This document shows positions 25,127-36,109 of a stretch of 64,000 bases of DNA, one piece after another. The notes beneath the pieces were generated by a model, which was not told the DNA's origin, searched no databases, and was given only the letters and a program-made list of their open reading frames with translations. Numbering within the stretch: the stretch's first letter is position 1; each line of letters starts with the position of its first letter. The position numbers and the translations under genes are program-made. This DNA comes from Bryum argenteum (lineage: Eukaryota > Streptophyta > Bryopsida > Bryales > Bryaceae), in the NCBI GenBank assembly GCA_037043015.1, contig CM073323.1, positions 27,370,758 to 27,434,757 on the forward strand. The letters are read 5' to 3'.

Positions 25127-25974
25127 AACAACTCCTCTTTCTCCTACTCCTACAGATCTCGCTCGCTCAAAACTACAAAAGACCAGAGTGCTCGCCAAGC
25201 TCGTTCTCGCTCGTTTTAGCACCAAATTCTCCCCCGAAAAAATTGTGCTCTATCACAAAACCTCGCTCTCGTTGCCTGCGCCATGATCAGGTTCGCTCTA
25301 CATTCCGAAGGAATCTGATTTCGGTACTGTCTCTCGATCTTTCAAGCTCGATACAGAAAAGAGCTTGAGCTATAGAAGAAGGCCAAATTTCATCCCCGAT
25401 GTGGATGACAGTTGGTGAATTCGGATGGATGAAACTTGAAGGGGCATCCAGGTGGCAAACGCTGGCGGCCCAAGCCTGGCCACTAGAGCTCTTGTCACCT
25501 ACTGATAATTTATTATTCCGGGGCTGTAATTTTGCATTTTGGCCGTTTTAGGTACAGTCCAACTAATTTTTCTCTTAAGATTATATCTTATTCTTTCCAA
25601 TCCCTAAGTCTGCTCTCATTAATTCCACTGCCCAATTTGACTTTTTACATGAATAAATAATGTTTGTTTAGGAGCAACTCAATTTGGGGTCAAGAATGTG
25701 AACATTTTTTGAAAAAAAAACTATAAATAGATATACAAAGAGAATGATACTTTGAGTACAAAGTAGGTAGATCGAAATAGATGTTTCATATATTATTGAT
25801 CCAAAACAATATTTTAGGCACTTAGATTGGAGATTATGAAGCAAATAGTAAAGCATGTGTTTACACCGATGCACTACAACAAGCTTCATACACTATTAAC
25901 AAATAAGTAAGTATTATACATGGTGGAGATAACAAAAGGTAGCAAAGAGATATTATATCAAATCAATTTCAGGC
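25127..25974. other. Hexokinase promoter region and spacer
   Basis: 25127-25420 is GC-richer and should be 5' UTR and promoter of the hexokinase. The remainder is AT-rich and no gene is seen. Confidence 0.4.
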
Positions 25975-26172
25975 AAGGGCATGATATGGGTACCACTAAG
26001 ACGCGTCTCATTATGTGTGACCTATATGTAATTCATTATATATGTGCCAGAAATTCCTTCTTATACAACTACAGCCATGTCATCTATAATACCATCTCGT
26101 TAGAATAAATTTTCAATATATTCGTTAAGAAAAATCACACTATTTTGGAGGAGGTGCCCATATCATGCCCTT
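25975..26172. mobile_element. MITE, about 198 bp
   Basis: Terminal inverted repeats AAGGGCATGATATGGGTACC (25975-25994) and GGTGCCCATATCATGCCCTT (26153-26172) match at 19 of 20 positions. Non-coding interior. Confidence 0.75.
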
Positions 26173-28720
26173 ACCCATTTATGATAAGGTAGTCCAAAAG
26201 TGCAAGATGATTAACAAAATTTACATCCCTAAAGAGAATTCTATTTGTAAGTCAACCTTTTCTGTATAAAGTTAACCAAAAGTCATAGAATGCTACAACA
26301 TTAGATGAGTTCTATAACTTTTTGTAGGGAATATGGTATATGCTGATTTGCAAAGGCCTTTGCAAATCAATCAGTGTGGTCAGCACTAATGGTGCAAAGC
26401 GAAGAGGAGTAATGACTGTCAAAGAAAAGAATTTGCAGTCAAAGCACTTATTTTCAAAGAAATTGATTGGAAATTGACTAAAATGTTTAAAGAGGAGGAT
26501 AACCTTATCTCCACTTTCAACTTTAAGGAAATGATGGGCTTTGTCTTTTTTTCTTTTTATTTTCTTTTTATTTATTTTTTCTTTAACACTACTTTGGTAT
26601 TAGGAGATGAAGGATATTTTTTTAGTTTTACTTTTTATTTTCATGAGCTTCGAGTGCATGTGTTTGGAGTTGTAGTAGCCATTATTGCATGACAAATGTG
26701 GACAAAGCTACTGTAGATAAGCATCCAGTAAATGGAATTGTCTGCGTTCCATTACTGCTGGTAATGGCCAACCATGTGGCGACCCCCTTTTGGAGTCCCA
26801 ACCATGCAGCTCCCATACTAGCTATTGTTCTTTGTCCCCTTTTCTATTTTAGGAATTGGAATTGGAATTGGAGTTGGGGGCGATTTTGGGTTGTTGTAAC
26901 CCATGTTGGAAAGCCCATCACCGTGGCAGCTACCAAGGAGGATGGGGGAGGGATAAAGGAGCCCCCTATTTTTTTAATGTATTGGTTCAAATTGCCAGGA
27001 GTATGCTGCGAAGGTAATTTGGGGCCGCAAACCCCATTTTTGAATTCAAAATCATCAAAAATGGCCTTGGGGGGGAGGTCCCCACGGATTCTATGGTGCC
27101 TCCTTCGTAGCTGCCACGAACCATTGCCCATCACCGTGGTGTATTGGAATCATTACAATTGATTCTGTTGTAAGAGCTTACGCAATAGGGGAAATGTTTT
27201 TGGTAAGAGGTTAGTGTCGTGTCACTTTGATGGCGTGTGCACATGAGGTTGACGGAGGGCTAATCGGCCACCCCTCGTTACTTCTCCCCTATTATTGTAC
27301 AACCTCCTTGAGGTGAGCAAAAAATAAAAAAATAAAGAAAGAAGAAGAAATAGTGACGGGGTGGATGAGGATCGGGCAAGGGAAGTATAAAAAAGAATTG
27401 CTCTTAGCCTCACAAAACAACCTTGATTGGCATTACTTGGCATGCTAAATGTAGTTGATCTGCATGCGCAAAAGTGCATATGCGTAGCCTATGATTCCGT
27501 GGTTGCCACGTCTCATTGTTGGAATTTAGCCCTTCATAGCCATGTTCTGCAACAAGCCCATGCCACCTCATGGATTTTCTCCACCTAGCCGACCTGCTTA
27601 CATAGGGGTCCTGCCACTTCGTTTTGCACCTCAAGTTAATTTAACTATGCCCCTACTTCATCAACCTCACACGTCACTTGGTCAAGAGTGCGAATATCAT
27701 GAATGTGGTTTGGAAGGTTGTATTGTGACCCCACCAAGTGACTTCAAGTTGGTGTGAAAATCACTCCTTTTTAGGAGCTCATCTTCATGTTGGTTCTTGC
27801 CACGGTGTCGTAGTGGGAAAGTCAACGTCACCGCGACCATCCATACCTTCATCGGGACCCTTCCGCATGCAAGGCTTTGGATGATCTCATAGTATTCCTT
27901 GTGCTCTCTTCGTAAAGTGCCTAGGAAAATGTCCATTGGAGAGTGAATTGGTGAAGGGCAGGTGATAACAAGAGAGTATAAGGAGACGATGCGCCACTGC
28001 TTATCTCCAACACCTTCAGCTGCTAGTCAACTAATTGCTCTGCACGAGCCCTAAATCACTTGTTGTGATCATCTCGCTATCTCGATTGCTCTCTACCAAC
28101 CATTGAGTTGCTCGTTCTTGCGATTTGGAGCACACAAGGTGCTATATTTGTACTCTCTTAACCCCGTCGTAACACTCCAAGGTACTTAATTACTATACAG
28201 TGTGAGTCCATTGGCAAGTCTCACACAAGAAATACTCTAAGGCACCTTGTTTCCATTACTGCGCACTTGCTACGGTAACAACTCATAATGCACCATTTGA
28301 CAAATTGGTACCTCACAACCCAGTAAACCAGTCATGGTAATAATGCATGTGAGACTACAACCAGACAACAAACAATTGAGCTGGCTGGCTGGCTCAGTTT
28401 CCTAACGACCCCAGAAAAATGGACACCACCTGGCAATTAACTAATTAATTAAGAATGGGTATTAATTAGGGTTAGGGCAGAAAATGAGCCTGAAAATCAT
28501 GGAACTGCCTGTTGGACCACAAATAGGAACAGGGGCCTTTTTCCAGGTTTAGGGCTCCATTTGCCATTAGCAGTAAGTTTGTAGGTGGGTGTGAACAGGT
28601 GTGGCAAGCCCCCCATTTGTAAACTGAGAGTTCGACCCACTATTCAAGGTTGTTGTTGCGTACACGAACCATTTCTAATTGGGGTCATCCACACATGTTG
28701 TGCCTTGTTCACACTTCCTC
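26173..28720. other. Gene-free spacer
   Basis: Contains a run of GGAATT units (26855-26870) and a mixed-composition block at 27200-28300 with frames on both strands, none protein-like. Part of 27.2-28.3 kb could be a degraded repeat. I found no termini, target duplication or polyprotein motif to support a name. Confidence 0.35.
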
Positions 28721-29028
28721 TAAGGTGTTTAATAATGGCCCAATAATTTTCAGCAGGGATGTTACCAGTGCAAGCAATTTTAGTGCATGGGGAAAATTAG
28801 TAGAAAGATAAAGCAAGTGGAATCATCATTTTTGGACTTTTCAACAAGAAGTTATGAATTTTTGAAGGTGGAAGTTTAGGTGTTCCTGAAGTGGTGCCGT
28901 GAAATGACGTCGCGTAATGTTTGCGGTGAGTACATGGTACTATTGCATGGGAAAGCTATCATGTACAATTTGAGTGAAGATTACTAGCGCTCCACTATGG
29001 GACGTGCTTCATTTTAGACCACTTTATT
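28721..29028 (+). mobile_element. MITE family M, copy M1
   Basis: About 300 bp, matching five other copies in the window (34808, 55978, 57990, 60152, 62403). Diagnostic blocks: GCATGGGGAAAATTAGTAG, CAAGTGGAAT, GTGAGTACATG and GAGTGAAGATTACT. The ends form an imperfect inverted repeat (AAGGTGTTTAATAATGG against CATTTTAGACCACTTT). Confidence 0.75.
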
Positions 29029-29185
29029 GTGGTGCATTCTATCTTATTTTATTTTTGTGAAAGTGTAATGTGTAGAAAATTGTTGGGTTACTTTATATTG
29101 ATTGAATTATGGTATCGTTAATATTCTTCGCGCTAGTCGAGAATTGAGGTGTTTCTATTATGATATTCATGAAGCTTGGTGGAAT

Positions 29186-29290
29186 GAGATACCCTAGGTG
29201 GAAATATTAGTGCATAGTGAGAGATACCCTAGGTGGAAATATTAGTGCATAGTGAGAGATACCCTAGGTGAAAATATTAGTGCATAGTGA
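29186..29290 (+). repeat. Tandem repeat, 35 bp x 3
   Basis: Three head-to-tail units beginning GAGATACCCTAGGTGG; one base differs in the third. Confidence 0.95.
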
Positions 29291-29427
29291 GAGTAGTCAA
29301 AGATAGATTGTGTATGAAGTTATTGAAACTTGTTAAAAAATATACAAAATGAACTCAATAATTCACTAGAATATTGTAGAAACACTCCGGTACGATTCCA
29401 CTAAAAGTTTACAATTCTCAAATCCAA

Positions 29428-29429
<2 letters not shown>

Positions 29430-29458
<29 letters not shown>

Positions 29459-29554
29459 GACACATACGACCTCGAGATTGAGAGTCGCAGCAATGGACTG
29501 ACTCTGACTCTAACCCATGCGACCGGTTTGTTTTTCCGGAATTACAAGCACGGT
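29430..29554 (-). mobile_element. Poly(A)-tailed retroposon fragment with 9-bp target duplication
   Basis: A 29-nt T run (29430-29458) is the poly(A) tail of a minus-strand insert. Its body ends CTCGAGGTCGTATGTGTC before the tail. Direct repeats AATCCAATC flank the insert at 29421-29429 and 29555-29563. The insert is 125 bp and has no coding content, consistent with a 5'-truncated SINE or LINE end mobilised by L1-like machinery. Confidence 0.7.
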
Positions 29555-30300
29555 AATCCAATCATTTTTGACTTCACAATGAATTTTTAAAACTTTTGAC
29601 CAAAAAAAAAATTCCTTTGTAAATGAAGTGTACCTGAGTGTACTGTACAGTACATTGACGTGATGCATGCAAATTGGCGAGGTTGAAGGAAGGAAGGATC
29701 ATTTTCCGGATGTGTAGACGCAACATGGCAATGAATAAATGGGGGCCATGAGGAAAGATGATTGCCGCAAGGAAGGAAGGCAGCCATGTGGTAGTGCAGT
29801 AGCCCTGCACCTCCTGCCACACTCAACATGTGAGGTGCAAAATGATCATGGAACAGAGGCAGATTTAATGGAGAACAAAGATCTCCACTTACAGAAGGAG
29901 CCCTGTCCATTGTGTCCAACCTTTGCATTCAGTGGCAGCAGGAGTGGCACTAGAACTATTTTTTAATGGAGGAAGATTTTATTTGCAAATCGGATATATG
30001 TTTTCAGTGCTAATTTTTAAATCTTTATTAGATACTTGATTAGTTATAAGGATCAGCTTATCAAGTTCGGTTGGGCTCTTGCAGCAGCACATGATACGGT
30101 ATCTTCATTCATGCCTAGGCAATTAGTTGATTGGTGTGCTTCTTGAGTGTCCGCCAAGATGTAAGCCAAAACCAACCTATTGAATTTTCTCACAATTAGT
30201 GTACCAATTGTGAACAAGTAGTAGAGCAATGAAAATAACAATGATAAGTGACAATGCTTACCCGAGTAAGTCTAGTGTGAATTTGGTTCGTTTGTAGATT
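29555..30300. other. Gene-free spacer
   Basis: Short frames on both strands (for example 29587-29928 minus) without family resemblance. Confidence 0.35.
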
Positions 30301-30528
30301 GATTTCTTTAAGACTTGTTGTGTTCATGATCAGATAGTGTTGACGGTTTGTTTGTAGAATGATTTCTTTTATACTTGTTGTGTTTGTGATCAGATAGTGT
30401 TGATGGTTTGTTTGTAGAATGATTTCTTTAAGACTTGTTGTGTTTACGGTCAGAGAGTGTTGACGGTTTGTTTGTAAATTGATTTCTTTAAGACTTGTTG
30501 TGTTTATGATAGTGTTGACATTTGTAGT
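30301..30528. repeat. Tandem repeat, 60 bp x about 3.8
   Basis: Four head-to-tail 60-bp units beginning GATTTCTTTAAGACTTG (30301, 30361, 30421, 30481; the last is partial). Because 60 is a multiple of 3, the minus strand reads through as a 20-residue peptide repeat (core NTTSLKEIILQTN). I see no promoter, start context or family to support expression. Confidence 0.9.
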
Positions 30529-30546
30529 ATGAGGTTTAACATCATG

Positions 30547-30907
30547 AGGCACCACAAGCCTTGGCTTGGTGGTTAGGGCTTAAGCCCCCAATGAGGAGGT
30601 CGTGGGTCTATTCCCCATGCCGGCGTGGTGCTCACCACTATAGTCCACCCAACTATTGTGGGGGGTCTTTGGACCTTGTTGTATGGGTACCTCAAAGCCC
30701 TTTGGGGGGATACTATGTCAAGCATCTTCAAGGCATTAGTAACTAGGCTAGAAACTAGCGTAGTTATAGTGTCCACCCTCGAGAGGGGGAAGTAGTATTG
30801 TTCCGATTTCCCCTTGTCCGGTGGCCATCGGGATATTAGCATTACGAACGGACACTTCATTTACGCCGGCCCCTTAGGAAGGGACCGGAGTTTCTATCTA
30901 TCTATCT
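30547..30907 (+). mobile_element. Full-length tRNA-derived SINE with (TATC)n tail
   Basis: The head resembles a tRNA with pol III boxes: an A box in TTGGCTTGGTGGTTAGGGC and a B box in GTCGTGGGTCTATTCC. The tRNA-unrelated body ends GGGACCGGAGTTTC followed by TATC repeats. Target duplication AACATCATG at 30538-30546 and 30908-30916. About 90% identical by eye, in opposite orientation, to the copy at 35216-35572. Non-autonomous, moved by a LINE partner not present here. Confidence 0.9.
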
Positions 30908-30916
30908 AACATCATG

Positions 30917-32067
30917 TTTTACGAAGGGAAAAGACCATATGAAAGTTTCTCTATTATTCTGAAAAGTTAATCTTGTATAGAAAGAGGGGAAATACCATAT
31001 GAAAGTACCTCTATTATTCTGAAAAGTAGATCTTGTATAAAAAGAACACGTACACGTTACAAAGGGGATGATAGGGACTTAGTAAGGCATCACTTGTAAA
31101 TAATTTCAATCGCAATGAATAGGTTGATCTACTAATATGTCTTGAAATAAACTTTGGCTAAACTTTTTTCAAGAAAAAGATAAACAAAGAATGATCATAC
31201 CACAAATTTTGAGATTCTAGTCAACAATCTCATACTAATGTATGTCAAACATATGTTTTATGACTGACAAGATTCAACAATACATTAGTCAACAAATCTC
31301 AAACTAACCCCAAGTACATAAGTCAACAATGTCAATATGAAACTAAGTATGACATTGAAGTTCAAAGGCCGTTGCAGCACTGTTCTACTGAGTCAGTTCT
31401 TTGAACAACCTCAACAAGAGGTTGTAATAGGAGGGAGAACATGCGTGGAACAAAATGAAAAGTGTTTGGAGGTAATGCAAACGTGTGGAAAGCATGCAAC
31501 CTTCAAACTTCCAATGCGGGCTTTTTTCCACTGGATTTGCTGCCCTTCAGTACAATCTGGTAAGCCTTACAAGCCCAGCCTGTACAAGTGGAGCAAATGA
31601 TATTTGCCAGGACACAAAACTGACCACACCCGCAAGATGTACCCAAAGCGTACATGCGAGCACTCGACACAGCTCAAGTCAAAGTGCAAGACAAGACAAT
31701 CCATGCAAGGAAAAAAGAGTATGCTGGGCTTATAACTTATACGTACCTACGTACTAGCACCACGTGTTGTTGAAAGCTCCCTTTTCAGCAACAACAGATC
31801 TCTCATACCACTGCAATCCCCACCAATAGTTTCATGAACCCCAAATTCACTTCTGTACCAAAAGAGTTGCCTTGTCCTCTCAGATTCAGTGTCTTGTACC
31901 TTTGAGACATCTCCTCATTTGATCCTTTCAATAAAATAATGCCGAATCCCAGTATTACTGCTTACACTACAAAATCAAATATCTCTGTGAAAATATTTGT
32001 TCGGACCTGTCAATGTGATGGCATATCCGTTTTGAGTCAGTAAATCCTGATTTCCTTCAGTTATTTA
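30917..32067. other. Gene-free spacer
   Basis: A partial duplication (ACCATATGAAAGT...CTCTATTATTCTGAAAAGT) occurs at 30935-30970 and 30991-31030. The frame at 31337-31600 has no family resemblance. No gene is supported. Confidence 0.35.
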
Positions 32068-32196
32068 ACATTCAAAGTCTAGACAGCCTCAAACAACTTA
32101 CTCCCCAGCAACATTCAAAGTCTAGTCAATCTCAGATAACTTACTCTGCAGCAACATTCATAGTCTAGACAGCCTCACATAACTTAGTCTCCAGTG
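32068..32196 (+). repeat. Tandem repeat, 43 bp x 3
   Basis: Three units beginning ACATTCAAAGTCTAG at 32068, 32111 and 32154, with about 10% divergence. Confidence 0.85.
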
Positions 32197-32848
32197 GAAT
32201 GTGTTACATGCTGAGTTGAGCTCGAAACAACGACGATACAAATCAGCTTGACATATCACGTCAGATTGAATGACAAGCAGGAACTCAAATGCAATGGCAA
32301 GCAGGGTATAAGTCCTGTGGAATCAAGCCATAAAAAATTTAACATCATCTTGAAAGCGATTGAACATTCACTAATGATATGTATGTAAAGAGGAGTTTTT
32401 CATCCGCAATGCCTTCAATCTAGCTGGTGAGAGGGATATCAATAGACTGAAGACTAGAATAAGCCATCGAGCCCCAGCTCCGAACTTGCAACTCACAACA
32501 AAACTGAAGGGCATGCCTGACTCTTGATACCTATCTCGAAATCCTTCATTCCAGCTCCTTTCGTATCAATGAAGCTGCAACACTTCGCTTCATGGGTGCT
32601 GATCGACCCCGAACATTTTGAGCAAGCTAAGTAAGCTGTCATATCCACCAGATAACCGACACTTCATCAATTTCTCTGCCATCTCTGGATGGAGCTCACT
32701 TCAATACTCTTGAGCATGTGAAAGAGCTCAAGCGAGACACTAGTACACTTTGGAAGTCGAATCTTCTCTCGAATCCTGTGTGATGATGAAGGAGTAAAGG
32801 TCACTGGTCAAAAAAATCTATCTGGAAGTTAAGGAGTGCGCCACTGCT

Positions 32849-34429
32849 TCACTGAGTCTTAACCTTTGCCGTTCTCCCGGTAAAACGAGCAACGAGCTTC
32901 TGCACCTTCAAAGCAATTCGAGATGCAGGCTGTGGCAATTCAGAGCCACCGGAGCGCAAGCGCAGGGCGTTTAAGAGGGAGCCGAAGTAGAGAGCCAACG
33001 CAGTCATCACGAATGTGATCACATTGTACGGCATGCTGAAATCTGGCGTTGCAAGCAGCACCAACAGATTGTCGGTGTAGATCTGGCTGGAGAATCCGGT
33101 TCCTGAGAATGTGAAGCGAGCTGCGGGTATGTCGAAGCCACGATTGGCATCCGGAGGATGTTCATCGATCCGGAGGTAGCCCTTGTCGAAGTCCACACTG
33201 ATGAGCACCACGCTTGCGTTTCCTGCAACGGTGACACCGATCTCCATCACTGCAGGTGATTTGCGGTCATCGGCAGGCGAGAGCTTCAACCGTGGGTTCA
33301 CATGCTTTCCGTCCACTGTCACCTTCAATGTGTGCATGTACAGCCTCACGTACCATGGCACAATCTGAAACATGCTCACTTCGACATCGTCAGCAGTTTT
33401 CGCATTGCTGTTCACAACAGAGACAATGGCGCCTCGTCCATTCCCTCGCCCAGTCAAGAACTGCGTTGCACGAAACGGTCCTTGATCTGGTGACCATGTG
33501 CTGAATGCTCGCCACACCATTCCCACATCTAAGGGCGCTCGTTTGTTTACATCGTAATGCAGGCATTGAGACGACTTCCGTTTCGTTACTGACTCGGGTG
33601 GCGATTGAAGCTCAAAAATGTCGTTCGAGTTCACGTCGTCGACCTTTACGCGCTCATCGAGCTCTATCTGCACATGACTGGAGGTCGCGAGAGGGCAGCT
33701 TCGAGCTACCGCCCTGCCGAACAACGACGACAACGACCAATTCGAGCTCGACGGCTTCAACACAACAGTAAGGGATTGAGTCAATGTCAAAGAATCAAAA
33801 TCCTGATTCACAACATGCACGCGAAGCGAATGGTACTGGCTGTTGTAAATCTTCGGCCGCTCAAGAAGCGCAGAGAGACCCGATTGATCGCGGCAGGGCA
33901 GGAGCTTCAACCAGGGAGTCAAATTCTCAGTGCAAACAGCTTCTCGGGGAAGAGCGCCAAGACGAACCTCATCGCCGTGGTTTCCAACCATAGCAGGATC
34001 CTCCAAAAAATTGATCGAAGCGCAGAACAAACCGGAAAGAGCATGCGTGAGATTGCGCCACAGCATATCGATATCAATGCGGGGTGATGGACGAAACTCG
34101 CTCCGAAGCTCCACGCCAGAAGGCTTCACTCCCTCGTACGCTCCCCACTGGCTGTGCTTCCATCGCCCCTGCGTGAACGAAAGCTCCATCTCCTGGACTC
34201 GGAAGCTCTCCACAATTTGCACAATCGCTTTGGGAAAGAGCTTGTGATGGTGCTGATGATCGCTCCTCCGGGAAAGTGAGCTGACGAATCGGAAATGAGC
34301 CAGGAGGGTCCCATCCGGAAGCGGACGCAATACCAATCGCTCTCGAAAACCCTCTGTAGCTCCATTGCCCCGCCAGAGCTGCAAGCAAAGGATGGCAAAC
34401 CAGAGCCAGCGAAAGAGATGGATCCTCAT
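32849..34429 (-). CDS. PIGT: GPI transamidase component PIG-T (Gpi16)
   Basis: Intronless, 526 aa. PIG-T is a subunit of the ER-membrane complex that cleaves the C-terminal signal of precursor proteins and attaches the GPI anchor; it bridges the complex and positions the catalytic PIG-K. Seen: signal peptide (residues 1-24, FRWLWFAILCLQLWR core), the N-terminal ERLVLRPLPDG and FSFTQG-like block (SFTQGRWKHSQWG), a long lumenal beta-rich domain with the LYMHTLKV and GFDIPAARFTF regions typical of PIG-T, and one C-terminal membrane helix (about 470-488) followed by a basic cytosolic tail. Length is slightly below the usual 570-650. The start is the first ATG, giving the signal peptide directly. 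The lack of introns contrasts with the intron-rich HPR, HXK and RTEL1 genes nearby. Confidence 0.9.
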   Translation of the reverse strand: MRIHLFRWLWFAILCLQLWRGNGATEGFRERLVLRPLPDGTLLAHFRFVSSLSRRSDHQHHHKLFPKAIVQIVESFRVQEMELSFTQGRWKHSQWGAYEGVKPSGVELRSEFRPSPRIDIDMLWRNLTHALSGLFCASINFLEDPAMVGNHGDEVRLGALPREAVCTENLTPWLKLLPCRDQSGLSALLERPKIYNSQYHSLRVHVVNQDFDSLTLTQSLTVVLKPSSSNWSLSSLFGRAVARSCPLATSSHVQIELDERVKVDDVNSNDIFELQSPPESVTKRKSSQCLHYDVNKRAPLDVGMVWRAFSTWSPDQGPFRATQFLTGRGNGRGAIVSVVNSNAKTADDVEVSMFQIVPWYVRLYMHTLKVTVDGKHVNPRLKLSPADDRKSPAVMEIGVTVAGNASVVLISVDFDKGYLRIDEHPPDANRGFDIPAARFTFSGTGFSSQIYTDNLLVLLATPDFSMPYNVITFVMTALALYFGSLLNALRLRSGGSELPQPASRIALKVQKLVARFTGRTAKVKTQ

Positions 34430-34807
34430 TCTTCTGAGAAATGGTTCAGTGGGGATCCATGGCGCCGAATTGGGTTCCCATGGATCGGATTGATGGAGCC
34501 GATGCGTGGCATTTGTAGGCGATTGGGAGTGAACCCTAATTAAGGCTTGGTCGGGGACAGGGAGTGTACTGGCAAAGCCCAGGACTCATGAGTATGTCCG
34601 TATCATCCTTACCGGAAGGACCATCAATCTCCGGGCCTACTCACTAGGCTCCAACTCCACATTCCAGAAACAAATGTTAAAAAATCACTGTTTTCGAGAA
34701 TTTGTTGTGAACTGTTGGTGGTGGACTTTTTTTTTTATTTTTTGTTTCTTACGTATTATTATTCACGTCACATGAACTTAATAAGAAAGGACCTTAAGTA
34801 ATATATG
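34430..34807 (-). promoter_or_regulatory. PIG-T promoter region
   Basis: AACCCTAA (telo-box core, 34532-34539) lies about 100 nt upstream of the PIG-T start. Beyond that only T-rich spacer is seen. Confidence 0.35.
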
Positions 34808-35124
34808 GTTGAGCAGCCCAAAATGGCGCAGTGCCGAAAATGGAGCCCTAGTAATCTTCACTATCACGTACATAATAGCTTCTCCATACAACAGTACCAT
34901 GTACACACTGCAAAGATTATAGGGCGTCACTTTAGGGCACCATTTTAGGAACACCTATATTTCCATCTCTAGAAATTCATTACTTACTGTAGAAGAGTCG
35001 AAAAATGATGATTCCACTTGCTCTAGTTTTCTACTAATTTTCCACATGCACAAAAATTGCTTGCACTGGCAACATTCCTCTAGATTTTTTGTGCTGAAAA
35101 TTGCGCCATTATAGGACACCTTAC
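34808..35124 (-). mobile_element. MITE family M, copy M2
   Basis: Minus-orientation copy; diagnostic CTAGTAATCTTCACT, CACCATTTTAGGAACACC, CTACTAATTTTCC and GCACAAAAATTGCTTGCA blocks, closing with GGACACCTTA. Borders approximate. Confidence 0.75.
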
Positions 35125-35215
35125 CATAGATTAAGTAATATAGATGAATATCTGATTTTGGACAACCACATGTTGATGGTACTAATGCAAATATGATTTT
35201 TTGGGGGACCAAGAT

Positions 35216-35572
35216 AGATAGATAGAAACTCCGGTCCCTTTCTAAGGGGCCGACGTGAATGAAGTGTCCGTTCGTAATGCTAATATCCCGATGGCCACCG
35301 GACAAGGGGAAATTGGAACAATACTACTTCCCCCTCTCGAGGGTGGACACTATAACTACGCTAGATTCTAGCCTAGTTACTAATGCCTTGAAGATACTTG
35401 ACATAGTATCCCTCCAAAGGACTTTGAGGTACCCATACAACGAGGTCCAAAGACCCCCCACAATAGTTGGGTGGACTATAGTGGTGAGCACCACGCCGGC
35501 ATGGGGAATGGAACCCACGACCTCCTCATTGGGGGCCTAAGCCCTAACCACCAAGCCAAGGCTTGTGGTGCC
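35216..35572 (-). mobile_element. Full-length tRNA-derived SINE (second copy)
   Basis: Reverse-orientation copy of the SINE at 30547. The tail is TAGA repeats at 35212-35224 on the plus strand; the tRNA-like head ends at 35572 (GCCAAGGCTTGTGGTGCC on the plus strand). Perfect 16-bp target duplication TTTGGGGGACCAAGAT at 35200-35215 and 35573-35588. The B box reads GTGGGTTCCATTCC, closer to the consensus than in the first copy. Confidence 0.9.
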
Positions 35573-35740
35573 TTTGGGGGACCAAGATTTATATCCCAGA
35601 GTACACCACCCTTGGTGTGTGTGTAATTGTGTACTATGGTTTACTCATAGTACCATGGTTTTTGGGGGGAACCAAGATTTATATCCCAGAGTAGACTACC
35701 CTTGGTGTGTGTAATTATATACTATGGTTTACTCAGTACA
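35573..35740 (+). repeat. Partial tandem duplication, about 97-bp period
   Basis: A segment starting GGGGACCAAGATTTATATCCC (35576) recurs from about 35667 with CCCAGAGTA, CACCCTTGGTGTGTG and TACTATGGTTTACTCA blocks. The second copy lacks a few bases. The SINE target lies at its left edge. Confidence 0.7.
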
Positions 35741-36105
35741 GCCCCCAGTGTAAATTGTCACTATCGCATGCCCATGTCAAGTGGGGAAAAGAAAAGTCCA
35801 CATGTATACACATCTCTACACACCACATCTAGCCAACACCTCACCAATTACTATGGCATTGGTGCCGGTAGTGGTTTTTAAACTCCCATGAACCCCAAGT
35901 GACAACCTGGCTGGGCTCCACGCCCATCTATATCATCAGGTCTCTCATTGCTTGTTGTTGTACATAAACAAGCATAGGAGTAATGCAGAATAAAAAGCCT
36001 ATTACCTTCGTCTGGATAATTGAAGAATGTAAGTGGTGCACGAAAGGGATTCTATGATTGAGTATATTAGTGTGGGCTTCATAAGGTAGAGTGCTTAATA
36101 ACCTA
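35741..36105. other. Gene-free spacer
   Basis: No gene or paired termini found. Confidence 0.35.
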
Positions 36106-36109
36106 TTAA

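Noticed and set aside
27950-28330. Solo LTR
   Set aside because: Promoter-like and stress-like words are present, but no TG...CA borders with a target duplication could be fixed.
30556-30630. tRNA gene
   Set aside because: The A and B boxes belong to a SINE head: the same head recurs inverted at 35.5 kb with a tRNA-unrelated body and target duplications, and the cloverleaf does not close.
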